DNA of 64,000 nucleotides from Caballeronia arvi (GCF_001544695.2 NZ_FCOM02000011.1:1-64000), one strand, 5' to 3'. Positions 8,489 to 17,294 are shown, numbered from the stretch's first letter. Program-made: numbers and translations. The notes: generated from the sequence alone by a model not told the origin.

Positions 8489-9306
8489 ACGCCTTCGAAT
8501 TGCGCGTAAAAAATGCGCCGGGCTTTCGCGTCGATGCGTCGAATTTACTGCCTGGGGTGCTTGCGTCGACTGCACCGCACGACGTACCGCGCATCGTGCT
8601 GCAAGGCGCGGGCGAAACGTGCGCGCTGGGCGATTGCTTCGATATCGCGTGGACGCAAAGCGATGCGCCATCGCTCACGATCGAAGGCGATGTGCGATGG
8701 CTCGATCGCATCGGCGCGAACATGACCGAAGGCACGCTGACGGTGCACGGCCACGCGGGCGATCATGCGGGCATGAAGATGTTCGGCGGCGAGTTGCACA
8801 TTCATGGCGATGCCGGTGCATTCGCCGCGTGCGAGATGCAGGGCGGGCGGCTCGCGATTCACGGCAATGCGGGCGATTTCGCGGCAGGCGCACTGCCCGG
8901 CGACATGGAAGGCATGACGGGCGGCACGCTCACGATCCACGGCAACGCAGGCGCGCGGCTCGCGGACCGGATGCGGCGCGGCACAGTGCTCGTCGCGGGC
9001 GATGCGGGCGATTTCGCCGCGTCGCGGCTGGTCGCGGGCTCGGTCTGCATCGGCGGCAAAGTGGGCGCACACTTGGGATACGGTATGCGTCGCGGCACGG
9101 TGTTTCTGACGAACCCGCCATCTCGCCTTCCGCCGACCTTCACCGAAGGCGGCCACGGCTTCGACACGTTCTGGCTGCTCTTCACGCGCATGCTTGCAAA
9201 GGAGATCGCACCGTTTTCACAACTCGCGGGCAAGCTGTTGCCGCGACGCTACGCCGGCGATCTCGCCGTGGACGGACGCGGGGAATTGCTGATCGCCAAT
9301 TCATAG
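8485..9306 (+). CDS. fhcC: formyltransferase/hydrolase complex subunit C
   Basis: This 273-residue FwdC/FmdC-type protein is a right-handed parallel beta-helix of the glutamate-synthase alpha C-terminal family. At least eight G-x-x-x-I-x-G-x-A-G/D-like turns are visible (TVHGHAGDHAG, HIHGDAGAFAA, AIHGNAGDFAAG, TIHGNAGARLAD, VAGDAGDFAA and others). FhcC is the structural scaffold of the complex. GAGGGGAG upstream of ATG 8485 lies inside the end of fhcD. It closes the fhc set; 14 bases later a ribosome site for the next small reading frame appears, so transcription probably continues into cytochrome b561 and pqq genes. Confidence 0.92.
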   Translation: MNAFELRVKNAPGFRVDASNLLPGVLASTAPHDVPRIVLQGAGETCALGDCFDIAWTQSDAPSLTIEGDVRWLDRIGANMTEGTLTVHGHAGDHAGMKMFGGELHIHGDAGAFAACEMQGGRLAIHGNAGDFAAGALPGDMEGMTGGTLTIHGNAGARLADRMRRGTVLVAGDAGDFAASRLVAGSVCIGGKVGAHLGYGMRRGTVFLTNPPSRLPPTFTEGGHGFDTFWLLFTRMLAKEIAPFSQLAGKLLPRRYAGDLAVDGRGELLIANS

Positions 9307-9320
9307 CCCGGAGAGGAACA

Positions 9321-9356
9321 ATGGACTGTTTGCTTCATACAGGAAAGATGCGATGA
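9321..9356 (+). CDS. possible 11-residue leader peptide coupled to cytochrome b561
   Basis: ATG 9321 has a good ribosome site (GAGAGGAA, 9311-9318) and opens [11 protein letters not shown], whose stop TGA overlaps the cytochrome b561 start (ATGA, 9353-9356). It could be a translational-coupling leader. It is not PqqA: it lacks the conserved Glu-x-x-x-Tyr. Such short frames arise by chance, so the call rests on the ribosome site and the overlap only. Confidence 0.25.
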   Translation: MDCLLHTGKMR

Positions 9357-9925
9357 GCACTGCGCGGACACCCGCGACGTCGCGCGACGGCAGACCGAAC
9401 GCCGCCAGCGCGCGTTATTCAGGCCCGATGATCGCGCTGCACTGGCTGATCGCCATCGCGATCATCGCGATGCTGTGCATCGGCTTCTATATGGTCGGTC
9501 TGCCGCGCGGGCTGCCGTTCAAGTCGGACCTCATCAACTTCCATAAATCGCTTGGAATCACGGTTTTCCTGCTTGTGCTGACGCGCATCCTGGTACGCCT
9601 GGCTCATGGCCGTCCGCCTCTGCCGCCGATGCCGACGTGGCAACGCGCCGCCGCGAGCATTACGCAGGCTCTTTTATACGTAGGGATGGTGGCGATGCCG
9701 CTCACCGGTTATCTCGGCTCGTCGTTCAACAAGTTCGGCACGAAGTTCTGGGGCCTCGCGCTGCCGCAATGGGGCTCGGACGACAAGCACATGCGAGAGA
9801 TTTTCTTCGGCATCCACGGCTATCTCGCGTGGATCATGGCCGCGCTGGTCATCATTCATTTTCTCGGCGCGATGAAGCATCAACTGATCGATCGCGACGG
9901 TCTCCTGCGGAGGATGTGGCCTTGA
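9353..9925 (+). CDS. cytochrome b561 family membrane protein
   Basis: A 190-residue four-helix inner-membrane cytochrome. Hydrophobic segments fall near residues 25-45, 65-82, 100-120 and 155-175. Candidate haem ligands are His in [22 protein letters not shown] and IIHFLG. The family passes electrons between quinol and periplasmic acceptors. Its position between fhcC and pqqB suggests it links the quinoprotein dehydrogenase or its cytochrome to the respiratory chain. AGGAAAG precedes ATG 9353. The stop overlaps the TTG start of pqqB (TTGA, 9922-9925). Confidence 0.88.
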   Translation: MSTARTPATSRDGRPNAASARYSGPMIALHWLIAIAIIAMLCIGFYMVGLPRGLPFKSDLINFHKSLGITVFLLVLTRILVRLAHGRPPLPPMPTWQRAAASITQALLYVGMVAMPLTGYLGSSFNKFGTKFWGLALPQWGSDDKHMREIFFGIHGYLAWIMAALVIIHFLGAMKHQLIDRDGLLRRMWP

Positions 9926-10842
9926 AAATTCGCGTGCTCGGTTCATCGGCTGGCGGCGGCTTTCCGCAATGGAACTGCAACTGCCGCAACTGCGACGGCG
10001 TGCGGCGCGGCACCATTGCGGCGCGCGCGCGCACGCAATCGTCCATTGCTGTTACCGATAACGGCGAGGACTGGCTGCTCGTCAACGCATCGCCGGACAT
10101 TCTCGCGCAGATCGCCGCGAACCCGGAATTGCAGCCCGCGCGCAAGGTGCGCGACACGGGCATCGCTGCTGTCGTCACGATGGATGCGCAGATCGATCAC
10201 GTCACCGGTCTCATGATGCTGCGCGAGCGCGGCACGCCCTTGCCGCTCTATACGACCGACGCCGTGTGGCAGGACCTATCGACGGGATTTCCGATCACGT
10301 CGATTCTGTCGCATTACTGCGGCGTGGAGCACAGGCGCATCGCGCTCGATGGCGCCGCGTTCTCCGTGCCCGAGCTGCCGCGCGTGAACATCGATGCATT
10401 GCCGCTGTCGAGCAAGGCGCCGCCTTATTCGCCGCATCGCGACGCGCCGGAAACGGGCGACAACATCGGTCTCATTTTCACGAATACCGCTACGGCCAAG
10501 CGTGCGTTCTATGCACCGGGGCTGGGCGCGCTGGAGCCGCACGTGCTCGATGCGATGCGTGATGCGGACCTGTTGCTCGTCGACGGCACCGTGTGGACCG
10601 ACGATGAAATGATCCGCCTCGGGCTCACGAAAAAGACGGGAAAAGACATGGGCCATCTCGCGCAGAGCGGCGCGGGCGGCATGATCGAAGTACTGGATTC
10701 GATCGATCGCAAAGGCTTGCGCAAGGTGCTGATCCATATCAACAACACGAATCCGGTCCTTATCGAAGATGGACCGGAAAGGCGCGTGTTGTCGGAGCAC
10801 GGCATAGAAGTCGCGCACGACGGCATGACCTTCGAGTTATGA
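9922..10842 (+). CDS. pqqB: pyrroloquinoline quinone biosynthesis protein B
   Basis: This 306-residue member of the metallo-beta-lactamase fold is required for PQQ synthesis and is proposed to hydroxylate the tyrosine ring of the intermediate. The start [19 protein letters not shown] is diagnostic, followed by a CNCRNCDG cysteine cluster, [10 protein letters not shown] and [10 protein letters not shown]. The start is TTG 9922, shown by GCGGAGG upstream and by family alignment; the frame runs open upstream but is not coding there. It overlaps the cytochrome b561 stop. No pqqA precedes it. Confidence 0.95.
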   Translation: MKIRVLGSSAGGGFPQWNCNCRNCDGVRRGTIAARARTQSSIAVTDNGEDWLLVNASPDILAQIAANPELQPARKVRDTGIAAVVTMDAQIDHVTGLMMLRERGTPLPLYTTDAVWQDLSTGFPITSILSHYCGVEHRRIALDGAAFSVPELPRVNIDALPLSSKAPPYSPHRDAPETGDNIGLIFTNTATAKRAFYAPGLGALEPHVLDAMRDADLLLVDGTVWTDDEMIRLGLTKKTGKDMGHLAQSGAGGMIEVLDSIDRKGLRKVLIHINNTNPVLIEDGPERRVLSEHGIEVAHDGMTFEL

Positions 10843-10865
10843 CCTAACCATTGGAGATGCATTCG

Positions 10866-11612
10866 ATGTTCGCACCGATGCTGAATCCCACCACAGGCCC
10901 GATCTTCACGAACGTGAGCGACGACGGCCCCGCGTGGACGCGCGATGAATTCGAGGCGCAATTGCGCGCGAAAGGCACGGCGTATCACATTCATCATCCG
11001 TTCAACGTGAAGATGAATAGCGGCGGCTGCACGAAAGAACAGATACGCGGCTGGGTCGCGAACCGCTTCTACTATCAGATCAATATTCCGCTGAAGGATG
11101 CGGCGGTGATGTCGAATTGCCCCGATCGCGAAACGCGCCGCCGCTGGGTGCTGCGCATTCTCGATCACGATGGTTATGACGATCAGCCCGGCGGCATCGA
11201 AGCATGGGCGCGGCTCGGCGATGCCGTCGGCCTCCCGCGCGACGATCTATGGTCGCTGAAACTCGTGACGCCGGGCGTGCGCTTTGCCGTCGACGCTTAC
11301 GTGAACTTCGCTCGACGTGCGCCGTGGCAGGAATCCGTGTGCTCGTCGCTGACGGAAATGTTCGCGCCGCAGATTCACAAGGATCGTCTCGCGACGTGGC
11401 CTGAGCATTACAAGTGGATCGAGCCTGACGGACTCAATTATTTCCGCTCGCGCGTGTCGCTTGCACAGCGCGATGTCGAGCACGGCCTCGAAGTGACGCT
11501 CGCGCATTTCACGACGCGTCAGGAACAGCAGCGCGCGCTCGACATTCTGCAATTCAAGCTCGATATCCTCTGGACCATGCTCGATTCGATCGAAAAGGCC
11601 TTCCCGCAATGA
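10866..11612 (+). CDS. pqqC: pyrroloquinoline-quinone synthase PqqC
   Basis: PqqC is the oxygen-dependent oxidase that performs the last ring closure and eight-electron oxidation to PQQ. The 248-residue protein has the haem-oxygenase-like fold features [34 protein letters not shown] and [16 protein letters not shown] ends 9 bases before ATG 10866; in-frame ATG 10857 is too close to that site. It is separate from pqqD, unlike the PqqCD fusion of Methylobacterium. The stop overlaps pqqD by ATGA (11609-11612). Confidence 0.95.
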   Translation: MFAPMLNPTTGPIFTNVSDDGPAWTRDEFEAQLRAKGTAYHIHHPFNVKMNSGGCTKEQIRGWVANRFYYQINIPLKDAAVMSNCPDRETRRRWVLRILDHDGYDDQPGGIEAWARLGDAVGLPRDDLWSLKLVTPGVRFAVDAYVNFARRAPWQESVCSSLTEMFAPQIHKDRLATWPEHYKWIEPDGLNYFRSRVSLAQRDVEHGLEVTLAHFTTRQEQQRALDILQFKLDILWTMLDSIEKAFPQ

Positions 11613-11917
11613 GCGATAACCCTCCGACTCAACGAAAGCAGGAACCAGTCGAAGCGCCCGACGATTCGTTGCATCCGAAACTCAAACGCCTCTTTCGCCT
11701 GCAATGGGAACCGGCACAGGAAGCACATGTGCTGCTGTATCCCGAAGGCATGGTGAAGCTCAATCAAAGCGCCGCGCAGATTCTTCTGCGATGCGACGGC
11801 ACGCGCGATATCCCCGCGCTCGTCGCGGACCTGGAAGCGGCGTTCAATGCAAGCGGCCTCGGCGACGACGTGCGGGCGTTCATCGCCGGTGCGCGTGCGC
11901 GGGGCTGGCTGGAGTAG
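11609..11917 (+). CDS. pqqD: PQQ biosynthesis peptide chaperone PqqD
   Basis: A 102-residue RiPP recognition element that binds the precursor PqqA and presents it to PqqE. The conserved core [22 protein letters not shown] with the following [13 protein letters not shown] is clear. The N-terminal 25 residues are a charged tail. It overlaps pqqC by four bases and is followed 4 bases later by pqqE. A functional PqqD implies that a PqqA substrate is encoded elsewhere in the genome. Confidence 0.94.
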   Translation: MSDNPPTQRKQEPVEAPDDSLHPKLKRLFRLQWEPAQEAHVLLYPEGMVKLNQSAAQILLRCDGTRDIPALVADLEAAFNASGLGDDVRAFIAGARARGWLE

Positions 11918-11921
11918 TGTC

Positions 11922-13118
11922 ATGACCGACTTGTCCGAACCCATCGCGAAGCCCGAACAGGAAGACGCGCCGATTGCGCCGCCCCTGTGGCTGCTCGCGG
12001 AACTGACGTATCGCTGTCCGCTGCATTGCGTGTTCTGCTACAACCCGGTGAACTACACCGATCACACGCGCGAACTCGATACCGCTCAATGGCTCGATGT
12101 CTTGCGTCAGGCGCGCGCGTTGGGTGCGGCGCAACTCGGCTTCTCCGGCGGCGAGCCGCTCTTGCGCGACGATCTCGAAACGCTCGTCGGCGAAGCGCGC
12201 AAGCTCGGCTTCTATACGAACCTCATCACGTCGGGCATCGGCCTGACGGAGAAGCGCATTGGCGCGTTGCACGATGCGGGCCTCGATCACATTCAGCTCT
12301 CGTTTCAGGACTCGTCGCAAGAACTCAACGATTTCTTGTCCAGCACGAAGACCTTCGACTACAAGAAACGCGTCGCGAATCTCATCAAGGCGCACGGCTT
12401 TCCGATGGTGCTCAACTGCGTGCTGCATCGCTATAACCTGCCGCATATCGGACGCATCATCGACATGGCGCTCGCGATGGGCGCCGAATATCTCGAGCTC
12501 GCGAACACGCAGTATTACGGCTGGGCGCATACGAATCGTGCGCAACTCATGCCGACCAAAGAACAACTCGACGAAGCGGAAGCGGTGGTCGAGCGTTATC
12601 GCAATGAAATCGGCGACAGGTGCAAGATTTTCTTCGTCGTGCCCGATTACTACGAGCGCAGGCCGAAGCGCTGCATGAACGGCTGGGGCTCGGTGTTTCT
12701 CGGCATCGCGCCCGATGGCGCCGCGCTGCCCTGTCATACCGCGCGCTCGCTGCCGGGCCTCACGTTTCCGAACGTCACCGAGATGCCGCTGAAGGACATC
12801 TGGTACGAGAGCGATGCGTTCAATCGCTTTCGCGGATTTGGCTGGATGAAGGAGCCGTGCCGCAGTTGCGATGAGAAAGCTATCGACATGGGCGGCTGCC
12901 GCTGTCAGGCGTATTTGCTCACGCAAGATCCCGCGAATGCGGACCCCGTGTGCGACAAGTCTCCGCATCACGAGCGCGTGATCGAAGTGGTGCGTGCGGC
13001 ATCGATAAGACCGGAACCGCAGGAACAGCCCATCATCTTCCGCAACGATGCGAACTCGAAACGCATCGCGGCGCTCGATCGCGATAATGGTTCAGAAGAA
13101 GGAGAAGACACGCCATGA
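11922..13118 (+). CDS. pqqE: PqqA peptide cyclase (radical SAM) PqqE
   Basis: A 398-residue radical SAM-SPASM enzyme that forms the Glu-Tyr carbon-carbon bond in PqqA. The SAM cluster CX3CX2C is C32, C36, C39 (YRCPLHCVFCY), followed by FSGGEPLLR. The C-terminal SPASM cysteines are visible as KRCMNGWG, LPCHTA, PCRSCDE and GGCRCQAY. ATG 11922 follows pqqD after 4 bases; the frame opens earlier inside pqqD but the family starts here. The last codons overlap the response-regulator start (ATGA, 13115-13118). Confidence 0.95.
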   Translation: MTDLSEPIAKPEQEDAPIAPPLWLLAELTYRCPLHCVFCYNPVNYTDHTRELDTAQWLDVLRQARALGAAQLGFSGGEPLLRDDLETLVGEARKLGFYTNLITSGIGLTEKRIGALHDAGLDHIQLSFQDSSQELNDFLSSTKTFDYKKRVANLIKAHGFPMVLNCVLHRYNLPHIGRIIDMALAMGAEYLELANTQYYGWAHTNRAQLMPTKEQLDEAEAVVERYRNEIGDRCKIFFVVPDYYERRPKRCMNGWGSVFLGIAPDGAALPCHTARSLPGLTFPNVTEMPLKDIWYESDAFNRFRGFGWMKEPCRSCDEKAIDMGGCRCQAYLLTQDPANADPVCDKSPHHERVIEVVRAASIRPEPQEQPIIFRNDANSKRIAALDRDNGSEEGEDTP

Positions 13119-13807
13119 TTGCCGACATCTCCGTGCTGCTCGTAGACGATCACGCCGTCGTGCGTGAGGGCTACAAGCGTCTGCTCGAACTGAGCCCCGA
13201 CGTGAATGTTGCGGGCGAAGCGGCAAATGCGGCCGAGGCTTACCAGAAGTTTTGCGCGTTGCAGCCGGATGTCGTCGTGATGGATCTCGCCTTGCCCGGC
13301 GCGAGCGGCATCGAGGCGATGCGGCGCATGCTCGCGCGCGAGCCGCATGCGCATGTGCTGATCTTCAGCGTGCACGAGGAAGCGATCTTCGTGCGGCGGG
13401 CGCTCGATGCCGGTGCGCGCGGTTATGTCACGAAGGCGAGCGCGCCCGATGTGCTCGTCGAAGCGGTGCGCTCCGTCGCCCGGCGCGTGTCGTATCTGAG
13501 TCCGGATGTTTCGCAGGCGCTTGCGTTGCGCGCGAGCATTCAGGAAGGACGCCAGCTATCGGCGCGCGAGTTCGAAGTGCTGCGGCTGCTGGTGCAGGGT
13601 TATACGCTGCCGAGCATCGCGGAGAAACTCGGGTTGAGTCAGAAGACGGTGGCGAATCATCAATCCGTGATTCGTCAGAAGTTCGGTGCTGATAACGGCG
13701 TTCAACTCGCGCAGATCGCGAATCGCTTAGGGCTTCATTTCGCCGATTTCGCTTCGTCGGCGGCGGCTTCGTTCGGGCCTGAAGTCGGCAACGGCAGCCC
13801 CGCCTGA
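13115..13807 (+). CDS. NarL/FixJ-type response regulator coupled to the pqq operon
   Basis: A 230-residue regulator. The N-terminal receiver domain has acidic residues VDD at 10-12, phospho-acceptor D57 (VVMDLAL) and a conserved Lys in YVTKASAP. The C-terminal LuxR-type helix-turn-helix covers about 150-210 (LSAREFEVLRLLVQGY, GLSQKTVANHQS). Translational coupling to pqqE suggests that it controls PQQ-dependent alcohol oxidation or C1 genes, as related regulators do for methanol/ethanol dehydrogenases. Its likely partner is the convergent kinase at 13735-14766, whose gene overlaps its 3' end by 73 bases. Confidence 0.9.
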   Translation: MIADISVLLVDDHAVVREGYKRLLELSPDVNVAGEAANAAEAYQKFCALQPDVVVMDLALPGASGIEAMRRMLAREPHAHVLIFSVHEEAIFVRRALDAGARGYVTKASAPDVLVEAVRSVARRVSYLSPDVSQALALRASIQEGRQLSAREFEVLRLLVQGYTLPSIAEKLGLSQKTVANHQSVIRQKFGADNGVQLAQIANRLGLHFADFASSAAASFGPEVGNGSPA

Positions 13808-14766
13808 GCCGGCACGCGCGCGCAAAACAGAAAGCCCGAACCCGGCTCGCTTGCGATGTGAAACTCTCCGCCGAGCGCTTCGACCCGCTCGCGCATGCCG
13901 ATCAATCCCAGTCCTTTGCGCGGCTTCGCGAGATCGACGCCGGGACCATCATCGGCCATTGTCACGACGATTTCTTCCGGCGCACGCGCCAGATAAATCT
14001 CGACGCGTGAAGTCCGCGCGAACTTCGACACGTTCGTCAGTCCTTCCTGCACGAGCCGGTACAACGTGATGTTGAGCGTATCGCTCAGATTGTCGAAATC
14101 GCCATCGACGGCCAGCGTGAACGTCGCATCCGGCAAGCGCTCGCGCCAGCCATCGACGCAATGTTCGAGCGCGGTCGGCAGGCCGAATTCATCGAGCCCG
14201 ATGGGCCGCAGCTTGCGGATCATCCCGCCGATCTCGCGATACACATGCGTCGCGCTTTGCATCAGCGCAAGCGACAGCCGATGGATCTCCGCCTCGCGTT
14301 GCGCCGACAGATCGCGGATACGTCCCGCATCGAGCGACATCGCGTTGAGGTATTGGCCGAGCTCGTCGTGCAGTTCGCGCGCGAGATGGCGGCGCTCGGT
14401 TTCCTGCGCGGCGAGCGCCTGATTCGCGAGACGCCGGTTCTCGGCCAGCAGATGCTCGGCTTCTTCTTCGAGCGCACGGCGCCTCCGCACTTCCGATTGC
14501 GCCTCGCGATAACGCCGCCACGCGAACCACGCGAGGCCGAGCGCGAGCACGACGAGCGTCGGCGGCAATTCGTCGAGCTGAAAGCGCTCGGCGCTGCGCG
14601 TCCAGCGATACGCCAGCTCGCTGAAATCGAATCGTGCGAAGAGCGCGCCCGCCACGATCGTCGCGCCGAGCACGCATGAAAGATCACGCCACACAGGCGC
14701 GCGGCGCTCCGCGTCGTTCGCGTCTTTCGACTCTTTCGCGAGAGAGGGCAGGGATTCGGTCGGCAT
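13735..14766 (-). CDS. HisKA_3 sensor histidine kinase, partner of the pqq-linked regulator
   Basis: About 343 residues from ATG 14766; ATG 14778 is equally possible and longer frames to 14922 look non-coding. One or two hydrophobic segments lie near the start (VLGATIVAGALFA and LPPTLVVLALGLAWFAW), then a coiled coil. The phospho-acceptor motif RRHLARELHDELGQYL is typical of NarX-like kinases. The ATPase domain shows MADDGPGVD and GLGLIGMRERVEALGG. No periplasmic sensing domain is evident, so the signal may be sensed in the membrane. Its C-terminal 24 codons overlap the convergent regulator gene in antisense, linking the pair physically. Confidence 0.85.
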   Translation of the reverse strand: MPTESLPSLAKESKDANDAERRAPVWRDLSCVLGATIVAGALFARFDFSELAYRWTRSAERFQLDELPPTLVVLALGLAWFAWRRYREAQSEVRRRRALEEEAEHLLAENRRLANQALAAQETERRHLARELHDELGQYLNAMSLDAGRIRDLSAQREAEIHRLSLALMQSATHVYREIGGMIRKLRPIGLDEFGLPTALEHCVDGWRERLPDATFTLAVDGDFDNLSDTLNITLYRLVQEGLTNVSKFARTSRVEIYLARAPEEIVVTMADDGPGVDLAKPRKGLGLIGMRERVEALGGEFHIASEPGSGFLFCARVPAQAGLPLPTSGPNEAAADEAKSAK

Positions 14767-14823
14767 CACGGAATGCATTCTACGCACGGTGTCATCACGC
14801 GGAGCAGTAGCCGAAACGCGATT

Positions 14824-14859
14824 GGGAACGCTTCCCTGCGCGATCGGGAAAAGCTCCCG
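14824..14859. promoter_or_regulatory. two palindromes, candidate operator between kinase and TonB receptor
   Basis: GGGAACGCTTCCC (14824-14836) and CGGGAAAAGCTCCCG (14845-14859) share GGGA/TCCC half-sites and have centres about 22 bases apart, two helical turns. They lie in the divergent gap between the sensor kinase start and the receptor start. A NarL-type dimer would suit such sites. No experimental consensus supports this; it is pattern only. Confidence 0.45.
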
Positions 14860-14942
14860 GTCCACGCGCCCGTTCTTATGCGACGCTTTCATTGAAAGAA
14901 ACTTTCCTTTCGCGTGGATCAAAAATAGAAGAGGAGACGATG

Positions 14943-17294
14943 ATGAAGAGCATGCCGCGCAAGCCCGCGCACGCGCATCCGTTCAAACCCCGAGCAGGGC
15001 TGCGGCTCGTGTTCGGCAGCGCGGTCGCGAGCATCACGGTGGCCGCGTGGGCGCAGACACCGCCGGCCGGCACCGCCGAAGCGCCCGCGCCGGCGTCGGC
15101 AACCGTCGCGCAGGCCGAGACGCCGCCGAATACGGAATTGCCTTCGATCATCGTCGTCGGGACCACGCCGCTCGTCGGCGTCGGCACGCCGCTCGAAAAA
15201 GTGCCCGCCAACGTGCAGACGATCAAGGGCGCGGATATCGAAGCGCAGCATACGCCGACCATTACGAACTATCTGGAGAAGAACGTCGTCAGCGTCGATA
15301 CCAACGACGCGCAAGGCAACCCGTGGCAGACCGACATCAACTATCGCGGCTTCACGGCGTCGCCGCTGCTCGGCACGCCGCAAGGCTTGTCGGTGTTCAT
15401 GGACGGCGTGCGCATCAACGAGCCCTTCGGCGATGTCGTCAACTGGGATCTGATTCCGCAGGCCGCGATCCAGACGATGCAGATCATTCCCGGCTCGAAT
15501 CCGACCTTCGGCCTCAACACGCTCGGCGGCGCGGTCGCGGTGCAGACCAAGAACGGCCGCAGCAATCCCGGCGGCAACGTGGACCTGAGCTTCGGCTCGT
15601 GGGGACGCAAGTCCGCGCAGATCGAGCAAGGCGGCGTGATAGGCGATCACCTCGATTACTACTTCACCGCGAACATCCTGAATGACAACGGCTGGGCCGA
15701 TCACAATTCGAGCAAGCTGCGGCAGGCATTCGGCAAGATTCGCTACACCGACGCCGATACGACCGTCTCCGTTTCGATGGGCGGCGCCGACAACACGCTG
15801 AACGGCTCGCAGACGATTCCGCGCTCGTTCATGGATAACTTCAGGCAGGCCTACACGTTCCCCGACACGAACGAAAACCAGGTCGGCTATATCACGATCA
15901 ACGCCGAGCATTACATCACGCCGAATGTGCAGTTGAGCGGCAACGTGTACTACCGGCACTATCGCAACAAGAACGTGAGCTCGAACGTCAACGATGATTT
16001 CGACCCGGATGGCGACGATGCCGACGAACTCACGCAGGCCTTCAACGATCAGTCGGTGATCGTGACCGACAGCTACGGCGCGAGCCTGCAGCTCACGCTG
16101 CTCAACAAGCTGTTCGGCAAGGACAATCAGCTCATCATCGGGACGTCGGGCGACTTCGCGAATTCGCACTTCACGCAGGCATCGCAGCCGGCGGAGTTCA
16201 CCGACTCTCGCGCGACCATCGGCACGGGTCCGTTCGCGCCGACGACGGACGCGAAGACGCGCAATCAGAACTGGGGCATCTACTTCGAGAACACGTTCTC
16301 CTTCAACGAGCAATGGTCGATGACGCTCGCCGGCCGCTACAACTGGGCGAAGGCCGTGATCGGCGATGAAAGCGGCGTGCAGCCGCAACTCGACGGCAAT
16401 CACACGTTTTCGCGCTTCAATCCGGCGATCGGTTTCAACTGGAATCCGACGCCTTCCTTCACCGCTTATGCCACGTATAACGAAGGCATGCGCTCGCCGA
16501 CGGCCATCGAACTCGCATGCGCGGACCCGGCCGCGCCCTGCTCGCTGCCAAACGATTTCATCGCCGATCCGGATCTGAAGCCGGTGATCTCGAAGACCTT
16601 CGAAATTGGCGCACGCGGGCGTATCGGCAGCCATACGACGTGGAGCGCGGCCGCCTACAGCACGACGCTCACCGACGACATCCAGTTCATCAGCGCCCAG
16701 GGCGCGGGAAGCAATCTCGGCTATTTTCAGAACGTCGGCAAGACGCGGCGGCAAGGCTTCGAGCTCGCGGGCCGTACGCAATGGGGACCCGTGGGCGTCG
16801 CTGCAAGCTACAGCTATGTGAACGCGACGTATCGCTCGACGTGGAGCGAAAGCAGCGCAAGCAATTCGAGCGCGGACGATGACGGCAACATCACCGTCCA
16901 TTCCGGCGATCGCATTCCGGGGATTCCGGCCAACACCGTGAAAGTACGCCTCGACTACAACCCGATCTCGAGCTGGAATATCGGCACGAATCTCACGTAT
17001 CGCAGCAATATCTTCGCGCGCGGCGACGAGAACAATCAGGACGTGAACGGGAGCGTGGCGGGTTATTTCATCATCGATCTCGACACGACCTACAACGTGA
17101 CCAAGCAGTTGCAGGTCTACGCGACGGTGAAGAACCTGCTGAACAAGCGCTACGCGAACTTCGCGATTCTCGGCGAAAACTTCTTCGACGGGCCGAACCA
17201 TACGTTCAACAACGGCGCGACGGTCAACGAGCAGTTTCTCGGCGTGGGCGCGCCGCGCGGCGTGTGGGTGGGGATGCGGTATGCGTGGAAGTGA
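14943..17294 (+). CDS. TonB-dependent outer-membrane receptor
   Basis: A 783-residue receptor with a signal peptide ending near AAWAQT, a TonB-box-like stretch (ELPSIIVVGTTPL), a plug domain (VPANVQTIKGADIE, VFMDGVRINEPFGD, IIPGSNPTFGLNTLGGAVAV) and a barrel ending in Trp-Lys (GMRYAWK). GAGGAGACG precedes tandem ATGs at 14940 and 14943; the second has better spacing. An extracellular-loop-like segment contains DFDPDG followed by acidic residues (15996-16028), a Ca/lanthanide-type motif. Next to PQQ genes it may import a lanthanide chelate, PQQ or another metal complex; ligand is inferred only. Confidence 0.9.
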   Translation: MKSMPRKPAHAHPFKPRAGLRLVFGSAVASITVAAWAQTPPAGTAEAPAPASATVAQAETPPNTELPSIIVVGTTPLVGVGTPLEKVPANVQTIKGADIEAQHTPTITNYLEKNVVSVDTNDAQGNPWQTDINYRGFTASPLLGTPQGLSVFMDGVRINEPFGDVVNWDLIPQAAIQTMQIIPGSNPTFGLNTLGGAVAVQTKNGRSNPGGNVDLSFGSWGRKSAQIEQGGVIGDHLDYYFTANILNDNGWADHNSSKLRQAFGKIRYTDADTTVSVSMGGADNTLNGSQTIPRSFMDNFRQAYTFPDTNENQVGYITINAEHYITPNVQLSGNVYYRHYRNKNVSSNVNDDFDPDGDDADELTQAFNDQSVIVTDSYGASLQLTLLNKLFGKDNQLIIGTSGDFANSHFTQASQPAEFTDSRATIGTGPFAPTTDAKTRNQNWGIYFENTFSFNEQWSMTLAGRYNWAKAVIGDESGVQPQLDGNHTFSRFNPAIGFNWNPTPSFTAYATYNEGMRSPTAIELACADPAAPCSLPNDFIADPDLKPVISKTFEIGARGRIGSHTTWSAAAYSTTLTDDIQFISAQGAGSNLGYFQNVGKTRRQGFELAGRTQWGPVGVAASYSYVNATYRSTWSESSASNSSADDDGNITVHSGDRIPGIPANTVKVRLDYNPISSWNIGTNLTYRSNIFARGDENNQDVNGSVAGYFIIDLDTTYNVTKQLQVYATVKNLLNKRYANFAILGENFFDGPNHTFNNGATVNEQFLGVGAPRGVWVGMRYAWK

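Noticed and set aside
5681..8671. 996-codon open frame opposite the fhc operon
   Set aside because: It mirrors fhcA and fhcD on the other strand; low stop frequency in GC-rich DNA explains it, and its residues are Arg/His/Ala-rich without any fold.
9321..9356. pqqA at the head of the pqq genes
   Set aside because: The small frame there lacks the Glu-x-x-x-Tyr needed for PQQ formation and is only 11 residues.
13735..13807. Frameshift or wrong gene end where kinase and regulator overlap
   Set aside because: Both frames are intact to their stops and both C-termini are variable tails beyond the conserved domains, so a true antisense overlap is more likely.
14919..17201. 760-codon frame opposite the TonB receptor
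   Set aside because: Antisense shadow; the plus-strand gene has full plug and barrel motifs and a good start.
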